A stretch of DNA of 64,000 nucleotides. Source: Cyanidiococcus yangmingshanensis (taxonomy: Eukaryota > Rhodophyta > Bangiophyceae > Cyanidiales > Cyanidiaceae). The position numbers were made by a program, and so were the translations under genes. The notes below the pieces were generated by a model that saw only the letters and a program-made list of their open reading frames with translations, did not search any database and had not been told where the DNA came from. The stretch spans positions 620,001 to 684,000 of the forward strand of contig VWRR01000001.1 in NCBI GenBank assembly GCA_013995675.1, written 5' to 3'. Numbering within the stretch: the stretch's first letter is position 1; each line of letters opens with the position of its first letter. Shown here one piece after another: positions 1-11,743 of this stretch.

Positions 1-142
1 AGCAGAACGAGGCTCGGTCAAAAACACACAGTAACTGACGTAACTGGTAACTGGGGGGTTATCCTGTGAACAGAACGTCTATGCAGCGCGTCGTCGACGG
101 ACGTCGGGCGGCGTCCAAGACCGTCTTCGCACGACAAGTAGT

Positions 143-2590
143 TTGCTAGAAGCGTCTCGCAAACGCTGTCGCTTCAGATATCTTGCTTTTTCTTCAAGAA
201 GTGATCCTGAGGAGCGGTCGAGTAACCAAGAATGCCCCGAGCTTGTTATGAACAAGAAGGCTGCCTGTGGTTTTGATGCTGCGGCTTGTTTAGGCAAACA
301 AGGCGACCGGATGCGACGCTCGAGGACGAAGCGTACTGCACCGAGTCGAGCACTCCAGCCATACCTGGAGGAACTACTGAGGCACGTTCTGGAGTTGCAG
401 CACGGAATTGATAAACTTCGCGACGAAGATGAGGCGCAGGATCAAGGAGCGCTGCTGGATACGCTGTGCACGAATATGTTGGTAGAGTTGAACGGGAAGC
501 AGGTTCACGTTCTTCGTGACCCAGTCAACGCTCGTCTTGTGGAGCAGCTGCTTGGTCTGCTGCTTGCGAATGGGAACGGGACAACTGCAGAGATAGCGGG
601 CCGCACCGCAAGTGCTATCTCCTGTTTTCTAGGCGGGCCGAGTCGGGCATCTGGCTCGCTTTCTAATGCCATTGCACCCTGGATGCAGCCTCTGCTAACA
701 GATGCAAACGGGAGTCATGTGCTCCAGAAACTTCTCTGGCGCCTTACCGAACCTGATCTGAATCAAGTGTGCACCAAGGCGCTGCGTGATGATGTCGACA
801 GCGATGCCCGGACGTGCGAGTTGGCCGCAGTGTTGCCTCCGATGCAGATCGTGAAAGACACACTGGGGGCGCTCTGTGATTGGTGGTTTGCTCCAAGCGA
901 CGCTCCAGAGCTTGTACCGCTCAATCAGCGAGGATGCTGGTTTGCCACTTTGATGCACCCAAGTGGAACGCACGTTTTGCGGGCGTTCTTGTTGGCTATC
1001 AGCGCGTTGCCAGCACGAAGATTTGGCCCCGTCCAGTGCTGGCACGCTCATTTTCTGGACCAGTTTTTGAGTGGAACGCAGCCGATTGCATCAACACCGT
1101 TCTACCCCGAACTCATCGAGTCGAAGATCGCACCGGCCTTGGCTCGTCTGCCGGTGGCATCCCGTCGACGTCTGGCGCGATGTGCACCTGCCTCTGCAAC
1201 GCTGCAAGTATTACTGCTGGCGGCATTGCACGTCTTTCGCCGGACGCAGGGAAGAACGCCTGATCTGAACTCAGGCGCGAACACAAACCCCAATCATCTT
1301 CAGGCCGTGAGGAGTTGCTGGGAAAAGTTGATCCGCGGCATATTGGAGACAGCTAGACGAGACCTATTGGAAGATCCGGCAGCTAGCCGCTTATTGGAGC
1401 TCGCCCTCCGTTGCGCTCGGGTGAAGCTGGGCCCCTATTCGCGCCGAGCTTCAGGATACTGCACTGATTTACTGCCATTTTACGAGTCTCATATGGCCGG
1501 TGCCGATCGCCTCCGTCGCCTCGTGATGCACCCTCAAGCCAACTATTGTGTGCAGGGACTGCTTTACGGAGCGGATATGGTTCTGCTTCAGCGCATGCTT
1601 CTTGATGATGAGCTACTGGAGAGCGTCATTGCCACTGGCGAAGGATGGGCCAGCCGATCGGGTCACGACCGCAGCGGTGTGGTCTATACCGCACTGAAAG
1701 CCGTTCTACAAATCGGCGCCGAGTCGAGTGCGGATGCAGCTCGTTTGGTGGGGCGAACAATCGACGCGGTTGAACGAGGCCTCGGCATGCACGCAACGGA
1801 CATGACTCGTTGTCGAGAGCAAATTGTTCCTCGGCTCATGCAGGTACTCTTTGCGAGCCAGCGGCGACGGATTTTCAGCCGCAGAGTCACTCAACAGTCT
1901 GAGGATGACGCGTCATCGGCATCAAACGATGGTGCCGCGGAGCCTCCAACCCGTCGCACCATATACAGCTCACTGCTCGTGCAGCTCTTGGTTCATCATT
2001 CGACCCTTGTTCGTGAGGGATTCATGCAGCTGGCACCTAACGAGTTTGCGACCATCGCCAACGACGCGGTAGCGTGCCACGCTCTCGAGGCGTATCTCGA
2101 TGTGGCCTCTGAACATCCTGCCATGGGGGATCGAGTACGCGCCCAGCTCAGGCAGTTGATTCCGCTCACTGCATCAATAGCAGCGTCACCATCCGGTGTT
2201 CGCGTTCTGGAGAAAATGGTCGTTTTGATGGAGCATGATTTGGAATGGCACAGATTAGTGGTCGAACGACTTGCAGATGCTTCCACCAAACTCGTCGAGA
2301 TGCCGCATGGCGCGCGCTGTCTGCGCCTCTTCCAGGTGAGACTGTGGCGCAACCACCCCAAACTATGGTTGGTCGCCCAGCAAAAGCGACTGACGGCCAA
2401 GCGCGCGCTTTCGGATATTCTGAGCCCTACTCCGGAGACACCGTCAGCAGTATCGACCTCGAAACGAAAAGGTTGTGCGGCAGCGAATGCCTCCGAGACG
2501 ACTAGCCAGCCCGGTATCAATACCGATCATGCCGACTGTTTCGGCAGGACGCAGCACACGCTCCGAGCACACAAACCATCCATGGAGTAG
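143..2590 (+). CDS. NOP9: NOP9, pumilio-repeat nucleolar protein
   Basis: One open frame of up to 815 codons. Several PUF-like segments are visible, such as LLTDANGSHVLQKLLW, FATLMHPSGTHVLRAFL, VMHPQANYCVQGLL and AASPSGVRVLEKMV, each a helical repeat with the Asn/Ser-His/Arg-Val-Leu pattern. A basic N-terminus (MRRSRTKR) and the C-terminal MPHGARCLRLF followed by a Lys/Arg-rich tail match the NOP9 family, which is normally 600-800 residues. In other eukaryotes NOP9 binds the 20S pre-rRNA near the 3' end of 18S and restrains premature cleavage by NOB1 in the nucleolus. The start is uncertain: ATGs lie at 143, 248 and 311, and the last two give a more family-like N-terminus. The frame is intact, unlike many neighbours. 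The family call is firm because the divergent repeats and length fit NOP9 better than canonical Pumilio. Confidence 0.85.
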   Translation: MLEASRKRCRFRYLAFSSRSDPEERSSNQECPELVMNKKAACGFDAAACLGKQGDRMRRSRTKRTAPSRALQPYLEELLRHVLELQHGIDKLRDEDEAQDQGALLDTLCTNMLVELNGKQVHVLRDPVNARLVEQLLGLLLANGNGTTAEIAGRTASAISCFLGGPSRASGSLSNAIAPWMQPLLTDANGSHVLQKLLWRLTEPDLNQVCTKALRDDVDSDARTCELAAVLPPMQIVKDTLGALCDWWFAPSDAPELVPLNQRGCWFATLMHPSGTHVLRAFLLAISALPARRFGPVQCWHAHFLDQFLSGTQPIASTPFYPELIESKIAPALARLPVASRRRLARCAPASATLQVLLLAALHVFRRTQGRTPDLNSGANTNPNHLQAVRSCWEKLIRGILETARRDLLEDPAASRLLELALRCARVKLGPYSRRASGYCTDLLPFYESHMAGADRLRRLVMHPQANYCVQGLLYGADMVLLQRMLLDDELLESVIATGEGWASRSGHDRSGVVYTALKAVLQIGAESSADAARLVGRTIDAVERGLGMHATDMTRCREQIVPRLMQVLFASQRRRIFSRRVTQQSEDDASSASNDGAAEPPTRRTIYSSLLVQLLVHHSTLVREGFMQLAPNEFATIANDAVACHALEAYLDVASEHPAMGDRVRAQLRQLIPLTASIAASPSGVRVLEKMVVLMEHDLEWHRLVVERLADASTKLVEMPHGARCLRLFQVRLWRNHPKLWLVAQQKRLTAKRALSDILSPTPETPSAVSTSKRKGCAAANASETTSQPGINTDHADCFGRTQHTLRAHKPSME

Positions 2591-3476
2591 CACCTCAGAG
2601 GCACCCTGTATACCGACGAGGTCTGCTGTCGATGCTCGTGATTCGTCGTTTCGTTCCAGCCTCATGCGACTGGACCCCATGCGACCAGCAAAATCCACCG
2701 CTACGGTAGCCAAATCGAGGGATTCCGAGTCGCCAATGAAACCAAGGACCGAACAAGGTCCCCATGCTGACCTGTCACCCATCCTAGACGTGATCCACCG
2801 CGCCAGCACCGCTACACGGAACCGAAACGCTTGAGCAATATAGGGTCCATGCAAGGCCCTCATGTCCATCTAAACCTTCATTCAGGACGTGAGCAGGCCC
2901 CAATCTCGCTATGCTTTGCGATACTGAGCCACTCGAGACACCTTGTGGCGTCATCAGGACGTCGTAGCCATCAAATTTCACCCGCTGGTCATCAGCGCGC
3001 TTGTTTCCGAGTTTATGCATGGTGTCACGATCGTGCATTCCAACATGCCTCGATATCGACACGTCACAGGGCAGAGATGCCACTGCATGCTCACTGTACA
3101 CAGGGCACGCCCATCATTTCATGGATCAATTCGGGAGACACGCATCATCACGTCACGCGCGCCCATGCCGTGACCGACGTATTCGGCAGTCCAGTGCTGT
3201 GGCCTGTTCGACGACGGCGGCAGCCCTGCGCATGCACCGGGTCGGAGACGCGTCAATCAAGAGCAGCGTCGCCGCGTTCGATTCCTTTCCAACGCCATCT
3301 GCCGTGCCGTTGCGCGCGCGGAATGCGGATTCGTATATGAACGAGTACGCCTGTCTCGAACAGGTCTGTCTGGAGAGCACACGTATACGCTCTACGCGTC
3401 GTTGTGTTCGGGAGAGAGCGACACTCGACAAGTCTAGTGCGTTAAATTGCACTCATTATTGGTGACTGTGATTAAA
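2591..3476. other. Intergenic region, NOP9 to BI-1
   Basis: About 0.9 kb between two same-strand genes. Plus-strand frames of 119 to 169 codons exist but overlap one another, show no recognisable domain and have compositions typical of GC-rich noncoding DNA. No RNA gene or repeat was recognised. Confidence 0.5.
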
Positions 3477-4217
3477 ATGGACCCGTTCGGTTCGGATCGT
3501 TTCTTTCGCCCAGAGACGTTTAAGAACTTTCGAGAGCTGACACCAGCTGTTCGCCAGCATTTGGCGCTGGTCTATCGAACGCTGTTCTATGCTGTCGTCT
3601 GGGCGGTGCTTGGTTGTATGTTGCAGCTGCGTTATGGCTCGTTGTTGCCTGTTCCGACCGGTTTGTTGGCCACAATTGGCAACGTTCGGCACGCTGATGA
3701 TGTGCAGCTCGAAGTCGTTTTGCGCTGGAGACTCGCCAGCGGTTGCTGATGCTCTTTGCAGCTCTGCAGGGTTTCGAGGCGGCGCCGCTGATCCAAGTTG
3801 CACTGGATGTGGACGAATGGCTTTTGTTGCAAGCGTTGATGGCGACAGCTGCCGTGTTTGGTGCGTTTTCCCTGGCGGCACTGCATGCCAAGCGACGGTC
3901 GTACCTTTACCTGGCGGGATGGTTGGGAAGTGCACTCTCGGTGCTCGGCGTGCTCTCCCTCTGGGGTCTAGTTGACGGGCGGTCTGGGTGACTGGGGTCT
4001 CGCCCTCCTCATCTATGGCGGTCTACTGGTGTTTGCAGGCTTCGTGATCCTGGACACGCAAGTGATCGTTGAGCGTGCCTCCAATGGGGATCGGGATCAT
4101 GTCCGCCACAGCCTCGACCTTTGGATGGATCTCTTTGCGATCTTTGTGCGAGTGATTATCGTCATGCTTCGCAGCCAAGAGTCGCGGGAACGTCGCCGAC
4201 GAGAGCGACGTAAATAA
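3477..4217 (+). CDS. Bax inhibitor-1 family membrane protein (frame-shifted)
   Basis: The translation begins MDPFGSDRFF and follows the plant/animal BI-1 (TMBIM6) pattern: LTPAVRQHLALVYRTL, a first membrane helix, GLLATIGN, then LLMLFAALQGFEAAPLIQVA, LHAKRRSYLYLAGWLGSAL, VILDTQVIVERA and a C-terminal VRHSLDLWMDLFAIFVRVII ending in a basic tail (RERRRRERRK). BI-1 is an ER protein with about seven membrane helices that limits stress-induced cell death and influences ER calcium. The homology runs through three frames. One base too many is needed near 3682-3685, within the TTTT at 3718-3721, and near 3970-3975; no residues of the family pattern are lost at these points. The gene is therefore either functional with assembly errors or a very recent pseudogene. 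ATG 3477 gives the family-like start; the upstream codons from 3447 probably do not belong. Confidence 0.85.
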
Positions 4218-5218
4218 AGCACGTGCTCGAATGAAACCGAACACTTTATGAGCATGAATGCACATGGAATCCTATTCGGCACGTCTCGTTCGAGTCGCCG
4301 CAGTCGGCGATTCTGTGACTTGAACGTAACGATCGGGCAGCATCCTGAGCTGGTGTGGCAACGGCCGCCTATCCGTAAAGAATCGAAGAATTGGTTCGCG
4401 GACCAGAGGAAGCGCTCATCCCTAGTCCCTTCGTATAGTCCGTGTGCTCCAAGTCCAGATGAGTTCGAGCCATCGGACAGGTCCAAAAGTCGTTTTGGTG
4501 CCATTCAGGGCACGGGCGCACAGCCGCTACTCATTTGTGTAAAAGTCCAATCAAGTCAACACAGGTGGCCTCACAAGTCATGCAAGGCCTTGCAGCGTCA
4601 ACGATTCTACGAATGGACGCTGGGCGCTCGCTGGCTCATTTAGATTGTCGACAAAGCGCATCCCTCGCTGCCAATCCTGGCTCTGAAACGAATGCAGTGA
4701 CCATGGTCGAGTATATCAAGCCGATGACTCGCTCGCTGTCTCAATGACGCGATCGGCGCGCGCCTCGCATGGTCGAGGTCTTCCGAAAAAACAAGAACCG
4801 ATTCATTCCGCCTCGAACGAAACGCCTGATCGCGCGTCGAATGACACTCGTCATTACCGCGTGCGCTTGGTGGAGGTTCTGGTGCCACATAGCCATCGCC
4901 AGACCATATTTCGGCTCAAAGGCGTAGAGCAGATGCTCGCATCGCCCTCAATCACCAGCATAACAGCTCGGATAGCGCTCATGTCTTCGACGAAGGCGTC
5001 GTCGCGCATTGAGCTGTGTGTTCGTGTTATCGACCTTTGCGCTTTTTTTCGTTGGTGGAACTCGTCCCAATAAACAGAGACCGTGAGCGACGCTCCATCT
5101 GACCCTGTCGTCGCGTCGCGTCTAGCAGGAGCCGTCAGCACGACGCAGGCCACGGCCCGTATACCACAGCACTTCCTAGTATAATCTCTCGCGGACATTG
5201 CAGGCTAGTGCTGGTTAC
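4218..5218. other. Intergenic region between convergent BI-1 and RUVBL2
   Basis: About 1.0 kb between the 3' ends of two convergent genes. An AATAAA lies just after the BI-1 stop (about 4213-4218) and could act as a polyadenylation signal. Frames of 110 to 131 codons show no recognisable protein. A T7 run lies at about 5044-5050 without a strong hairpin before it. Confidence 0.45.
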
Positions 5219-7853
<2,635 letters not shown>

Positions 7854-8444
7854 ATGAGCGAGCAGCAACAACAACAGCAACCACAGCAACCGCCGTTGCC
7901 TTGCGCAACTGGCTGTGGTTTCTACGGTCGTCCTGAAACACAGAATATGTGCAGCAAATGCTATCGTGATCACAGCCAACAATCTGAGGTGACTGGAGTT
8001 CGTGCTGGCGGTCCAACGTCAGGCGCTACGTCGGGTGCAGTGGGTGTGCTGGAACCCATAGCGGCGTCGAATGAAGGGTCCCCACACGATTATGAGAAAA
8101 AGTCGGATGCCTCTCTTGCGACTACGACAGATGTCACGACAGGCAAGCCGAGTCCTGACTCAAGCTTGAAAACAGTGTCGGAAGACGCGGCGGCGGCCGA
8201 AGAATCCCAAGTCGGAACGAGTCAGCCCCTCCTCAAGAAGGAACAAAAAGATCACGGACACTGTTTCCAATGCAACCGCCGAGTTGGTCTACTTGGTTTC
8301 AAATGTCGTTGCGGCTACACGTTCTGCTCGGTGCATCGCTACGCCGAGCAACATGACTGCGACTACGACTATCGCGCTCGGGCGCGGGAACAGCTCGCGA
8401 ACGCGAATCCCGTGGTTGCAGCGAGCAAGTTGGAGAAAATTTGA
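7854..8444 (+). CDS. A20/AN1 zinc-finger stress-associated protein
   Basis: A 196-residue protein. After a Gln/Pro-rich start (MSEQQQQQQPQQ) comes an A20 finger with Cys at 17, 21, 33 and 36 (CATGCGFYG...MCSKCYRDH). A Ser/Thr/Gly-rich linker follows. The C-terminal AN1 finger has Cys/His ligands at 137, 140, 151, 153, 158, 161, 167 and 169 (CFQCNRRVGLLGFKCRCG, FCSVHRY, HDCDYDY). This is the plant SAP / animal ZFAND5-6 architecture at its usual length. Plant members act as ubiquitin-binding regulators of abiotic-stress responses. The frame is uninterrupted and the start ATG is the only sensible one. The gene is divergent from RUVBL2. Family assignment is secure; substrate and partners cannot be read from the sequence. 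Confidence 0.93.
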   Translation: MSEQQQQQQPQQPPLPCATGCGFYGRPETQNMCSKCYRDHSQQSEVTGVRAGGPTSGATSGAVGVLEPIAASNEGSPHDYEKKSDASLATTTDVTTGKPSPDSSLKTVSEDAAAAEESQVGTSQPLLKKEQKDHGHCFQCNRRVGLLGFKCRCGYTFCSVHRYAEQHDCDYDYRARAREQLANANPVVAASKLEKI

Positions 8445-9551
8445 AATTGCAACCCTACAAAGACTCTTCTGAAAGTGTGACGACTGAAGACGGTAAAGCA
8501 TTTCCCCTAGTGTCGAAATCTTTGATTAGTGATCCTGTGGCGGCCGGTACCACGACCACGACAGTATCGTTTTCTTGTCTGCTTCCTAGGCGGCCCCAGG
8601 AGGCCGCACTCGCAACGGTGACTGACCGGCAGCGTAACACCAAAGCTGGTACGCTCGGTCCATGGAGCGCCACCTGTGATGGGTGCACCCCATTTGTCGA
8701 AAAGTACGCAGCGTATCCAAGTGCGCGTGATGGTCTACTCAAGTTGTGGCACGTCCAGGCTGGATTGCCAAAGCGAGTTCCGTGTCCGTCATGCGTCCGC
8801 GTGTCGATAAAGTTGATCATGATGGCAGGGAAACGATCGAGGTTTGTTCAATATAGCTGGAATTAGCGCACCTTCGCTAAACAAGTCACAAATGCACACG
8901 GACTACATCCCGCAAGCGATATGTTTGGTTGCAAAAAAACTTGATGTTTCATGCGGATGAAATCAAGTTCGATTCCCAGACTCGTGGATGCGGAGACCGA
9001 TTCGCAAGTCCAGCGGCGGATTGTAACCACTTGGACTACTCTGGCCATTCATGCGAATAACGACAAGCACCGCTCTTGAGTCTGACTCGAGCTCCAGGTT
9101 CCTGATTCCATCGCGCTATGTTGAAAAAGCGAGCAACTGTTTCTTGTCCGTCAGATTGTGTGTGAGAGACCACGCCCGTGTTGCCATTTTCTGACCCTTT
9201 TTACACGTGATCAGTTTACGTATAGAACTTTTGCACTTACTTCCTCGAGCTTCATCGTTCCTGTCATGCCAGGTGATTTCTCTACAACGAAATTCATAAC
9301 GTCACTGGTCGTAAGTGCTTAAGAAATGCTCTGGGTTCCGAGTCTGGCTAGCCATATCGGCCACGGGAACATCACCCGAGTCGAGCTGCAAGTCGTCAGT
9401 ATGTCAGCTTTGGTTGGATACCTCAAAGGATTTACTCGTTTGGTATGGGGACAGCGCTTTCGTCTTCATCGCCACGAATCGAATTCAGCGCACTCCCCTT
9501 CTGCGCAGTTGAGCTGGTAAAACGCGCGGCTGACATAAACATGGAGCAAAA
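8445..9551. other. Intergenic region between convergent SAP and RPN8
   Basis: About 1.1 kb. A plus-strand frame of 141 codons runs from the SAP stop to 8866 but shows no domain, so it is more likely 3' flanking DNA. The region contains the structured element at 8933-9056 described separately. Confidence 0.45.
8933..9056 (-). ncRNA. Possible structured Pol III-type RNA
   Basis: Read on the minus strand, the segment holds a box A-like motif TAGTCCAAGTGG (9027-9038). The motif is part of a hairpin with two 5-bp helices (AGTCC/GGACT and AGTGG/CCGCT) around a 10-nt loop. It ends in a 13-bp hairpin (8938-8969, stem AACTTGAT + TTCAT, loop CCGC, 2-nt bulge) that runs directly into seven T residues. 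This combination suggests a short transcript ending at the T run. A standard tRNA cloverleaf could not be completed because no proper T-arm is present on that strand. The identity is unknown and the call is inference. Confidence 0.25.
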
Positions 9552-10532
9552 CTATTCTGAGCTTGCCGCAACGGTAGGCGAGTTCGGTGGCTCCAGTGAT
9601 GTTGCGGCAGTCGTGAATGCCGCCTCCATCTTGCGCTCATTCTCAAGAAGCTCAGTTTTGTTATTCACCAGATCGTGGAGTGCTAACACGGATCGAACAA
9701 GCGTCGCCACGTAAACAAGCAACGCCTGATCATTCGCAGAGAGTGCGAACGCCTGCACGAGTTCCTGGTCTTCCGAGCCGCGTGGAAGTCCGTTCAACAC
9801 CTCCTGTAAGGCGTATAGAATTTCATGATTTAGAGGGAGTTCGCCCGCAGCTACCTGCTCTAGGTAACGTCGAATATTGGCCAAGCGAGCCTGCAGACTT
9901 CTCAACGCATCTACTTTCGCCCGAACCTCGCCAGTCAGTGTCGAAACAGAGAGATCACGCACGTCTCGCAATAGGTGCTCGGTACCCACCTCCTCGGCCT
10001 CGAGCGCTCCGATACTGTTCGGTACGTGCTCGAAAACGCGTCGTTGCTGTCCGGTTGCGTTGCTGTCGAAGAGGACTCCCTCATCCTCGACACAGACGTA
10101 CGCCTCAGTGGGCAGTCCTATCTCCTTCGGGTCAACCTGACAGATTACGTACAAGGCATGGCCACTGCTGCAGTAACCTTGAACGATCTCGTGAACACCC
10201 ATATCAGCCGGACGAATCTGCGGACCCGTTGAGTACCATCCAATAATCCGTTCCCGAGCTGTCACCTTTCGAAACATCGCTGCCATGTTCTCTACATAAT
10301 CATGATCGAAGAAAAATACAGTTGGATTGCGCTCATCTTCCTCAAACGGAACCGCGAAAGAGTTTAACACTTCGGCCTGGCCTCGGGCGTCAACGGTGCC
10401 GAGCAGGATCCCCACAGCCCGTTTCCGTGTGTTCTTGCATGCCCGGTTATAGTGATCGACGATACCAAGCAGAACAACTGGGTGTACCACCGCAGCGGTG
10501 ATCGGTAATTGCTTCCTTTGCTCCGCGAGCAT
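9552..10532 (-). CDS. RPN8: 26S proteasome lid subunit RPN8 (PSMD7)
   Basis: From ATG 10532 a 326-residue protein begins MLAEQRKQLPITAAVVHPVV and carries an MPN domain: VVLLGIVDHYNR, RAVGILLGTVD, ERIIGWYSTGPQIRPADMGV, VDPKEIGLPTEAYVCVED. It continues with the RPN8-typical TFEHVPxxIGAxEAEEVG-like stretch (here VFEHVPNSIGALEAEEVGTE), HLLRDVRD and IRRYLEQVAAGELPLNHEIL. The JAMM metal-binding His-x-His is absent, as expected for the catalytically inactive RPN8, which pairs with RPN11 in the lid. The frame remains open upstream to 10778, but those 82 codons have no similarity and would precede the usual N-terminus. The C-terminal helices end close to the stop, giving the usual family length of about 310-350 residues. 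Confidence 0.93.
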   Translation of the reverse strand: MLAEQRKQLPITAAVVHPVVLLGIVDHYNRACKNTRKRAVGILLGTVDARGQAEVLNSFAVPFEEDERNPTVFFFDHDYVENMAAMFRKVTARERIIGWYSTGPQIRPADMGVHEIVQGYCSSGHALYVICQVDPKEIGLPTEAYVCVEDEGVLFDSNATGQQRRVFEHVPNSIGALEAEEVGTEHLLRDVRDLSVSTLTGEVRAKVDALRSLQARLANIRRYLEQVAAGELPLNHEILYALQEVLNGLPRGSEDQELVQAFALSANDQALLVYVATLVRSVLALHDLVNNKTELLENERKMEAAFTTAATSLEPPNSPTVAASSE

Positions 10533-11743
10533 GCCACCGACCAACTGGAGCGAGTTTACGGAGAGACAACCGTTCCGTAACTGGCGAGGTGCCGGACTCG
10601 GCACGCGATTCTGCTGAATCCCAGTCGCACGGCGGGGACTCTGCACGAGGCGATGTCTTTCTAGTTTCCGGTGATCGGTTGAAACGTTTGGCCACCAGGT
10701 GCAACCATTCATACGGAACGATGGTTTGGCCCATGACAACTCCTGCAGAAATGAGCGTCGATCAATCATTTCGGTCAAAGCGAACTAGCCATGCATCAAG
10801 AGTGCTCTTTGACTCGCGTTGTTTGCACAGAAGCTTGATGCGGTTTGATTCAATGTCGAGCTATGTACTCGAGATAGCGACATCCTACAGGAGCGCGAGT
10901 AATCAGGGACCGAGCGAGTGCAGCGAAGACTCTTACGGGTGGTCGAGGAACTGCTCGGGCTTCTGGATCGCTCATTTTGGTTATTCGACCGGGTGGATTC
11001 CATTCGTCGTAGAGATGCATCGACATGCGCCTCTGACCACCCTTGCTTTCGCTATCCGAAAAGAAGCGCCAGACCAACGCGACGATTGTAACTACGGAGC
11101 CACAAATTTCTCCCATCATCTCGCTGCGATTGTGCTCCATGTTTGGACACTGGCCCGCGAACGCATTGCTGCACGAAGCCCTTGTTCCAAAAGGCCAATC
11201 AATCGCTATTCTGTTGTATAACCTGGACGGTCTCTCGGAAAGATATCAAAGCGATGGAAACCGGATTCGTTGGATGCTCTTGTATGCCGTCCAAGCTGCT
11301 GCGAATATATACCTCTCGAGATGATCGTTTACGATGATAAATCCTGCGGTGTGTTTCTGCTGACATTCCAATGGTGTACGATTCGGCGTGCACTTGGATG
11401 AACCTCGTTCTCATCTCCGTCACGACCACGATCCTTATGAGTATCCTTTTCTCTTCCTCATCTTTATTACCTTTGGTCTCATCATTATGACTATTCTCGT
11501 CGTCAAATTCATGATCCATAGAGCTCTAGTTATATTGTCCTCGTCTTTGTTCTTGTCGGCGTTGTGCAGGGCGCAAGCGGACAAATCCGCCCACCGTCGC
11601 CAGTTTCATGACGCAGCCGCGACGCCGTTCTCGTCGAGTGCTCGACAGGCTACATTGTTTCCGCAGGTCGCTCGGTAGGTATCCTGGGCGCTTGCATAGC
11701 AGCACTCTTTGTCACTAGTGTTCCCTGGAGTAACGTTCTTGGT
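10533..11743. promoter_or_regulatory. Divergent intergenic region, RPN8 / SAS10
   Basis: About 1.2 kb between divergent genes. A plus-strand frame at 11388-11678 encodes a short hydrophobic run and the complementary minus frame encodes an acidic run; both come from one pyrimidine-rich stretch and neither is convincing. No RNA gene seen. Confidence 0.4.

Noticed and set aside
3278-3295. GTTCGATTCC box B-like match as part of a tRNA
   Set aside because: The flanking 5-nt segments do not pair and no D-arm lies at a suitable distance.
3477-4217. Short spliceosomal introns in BI-1 to explain the frame changes
   Set aside because: Family similarity is continuous across each junction, leaving no room for even a minimal intron; a single surplus base suffices.
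8933-9056. Nuclear tRNA gene (possibly permuted, as known from Cyanidiophyceae)
   Set aside because: A box A-like and a box B-like match exist but on opposite strands; no consistent T-arm, acceptor stem and anticodon arm could be built in either the normal or the permuted order. Kept only as an unidentified structured element.
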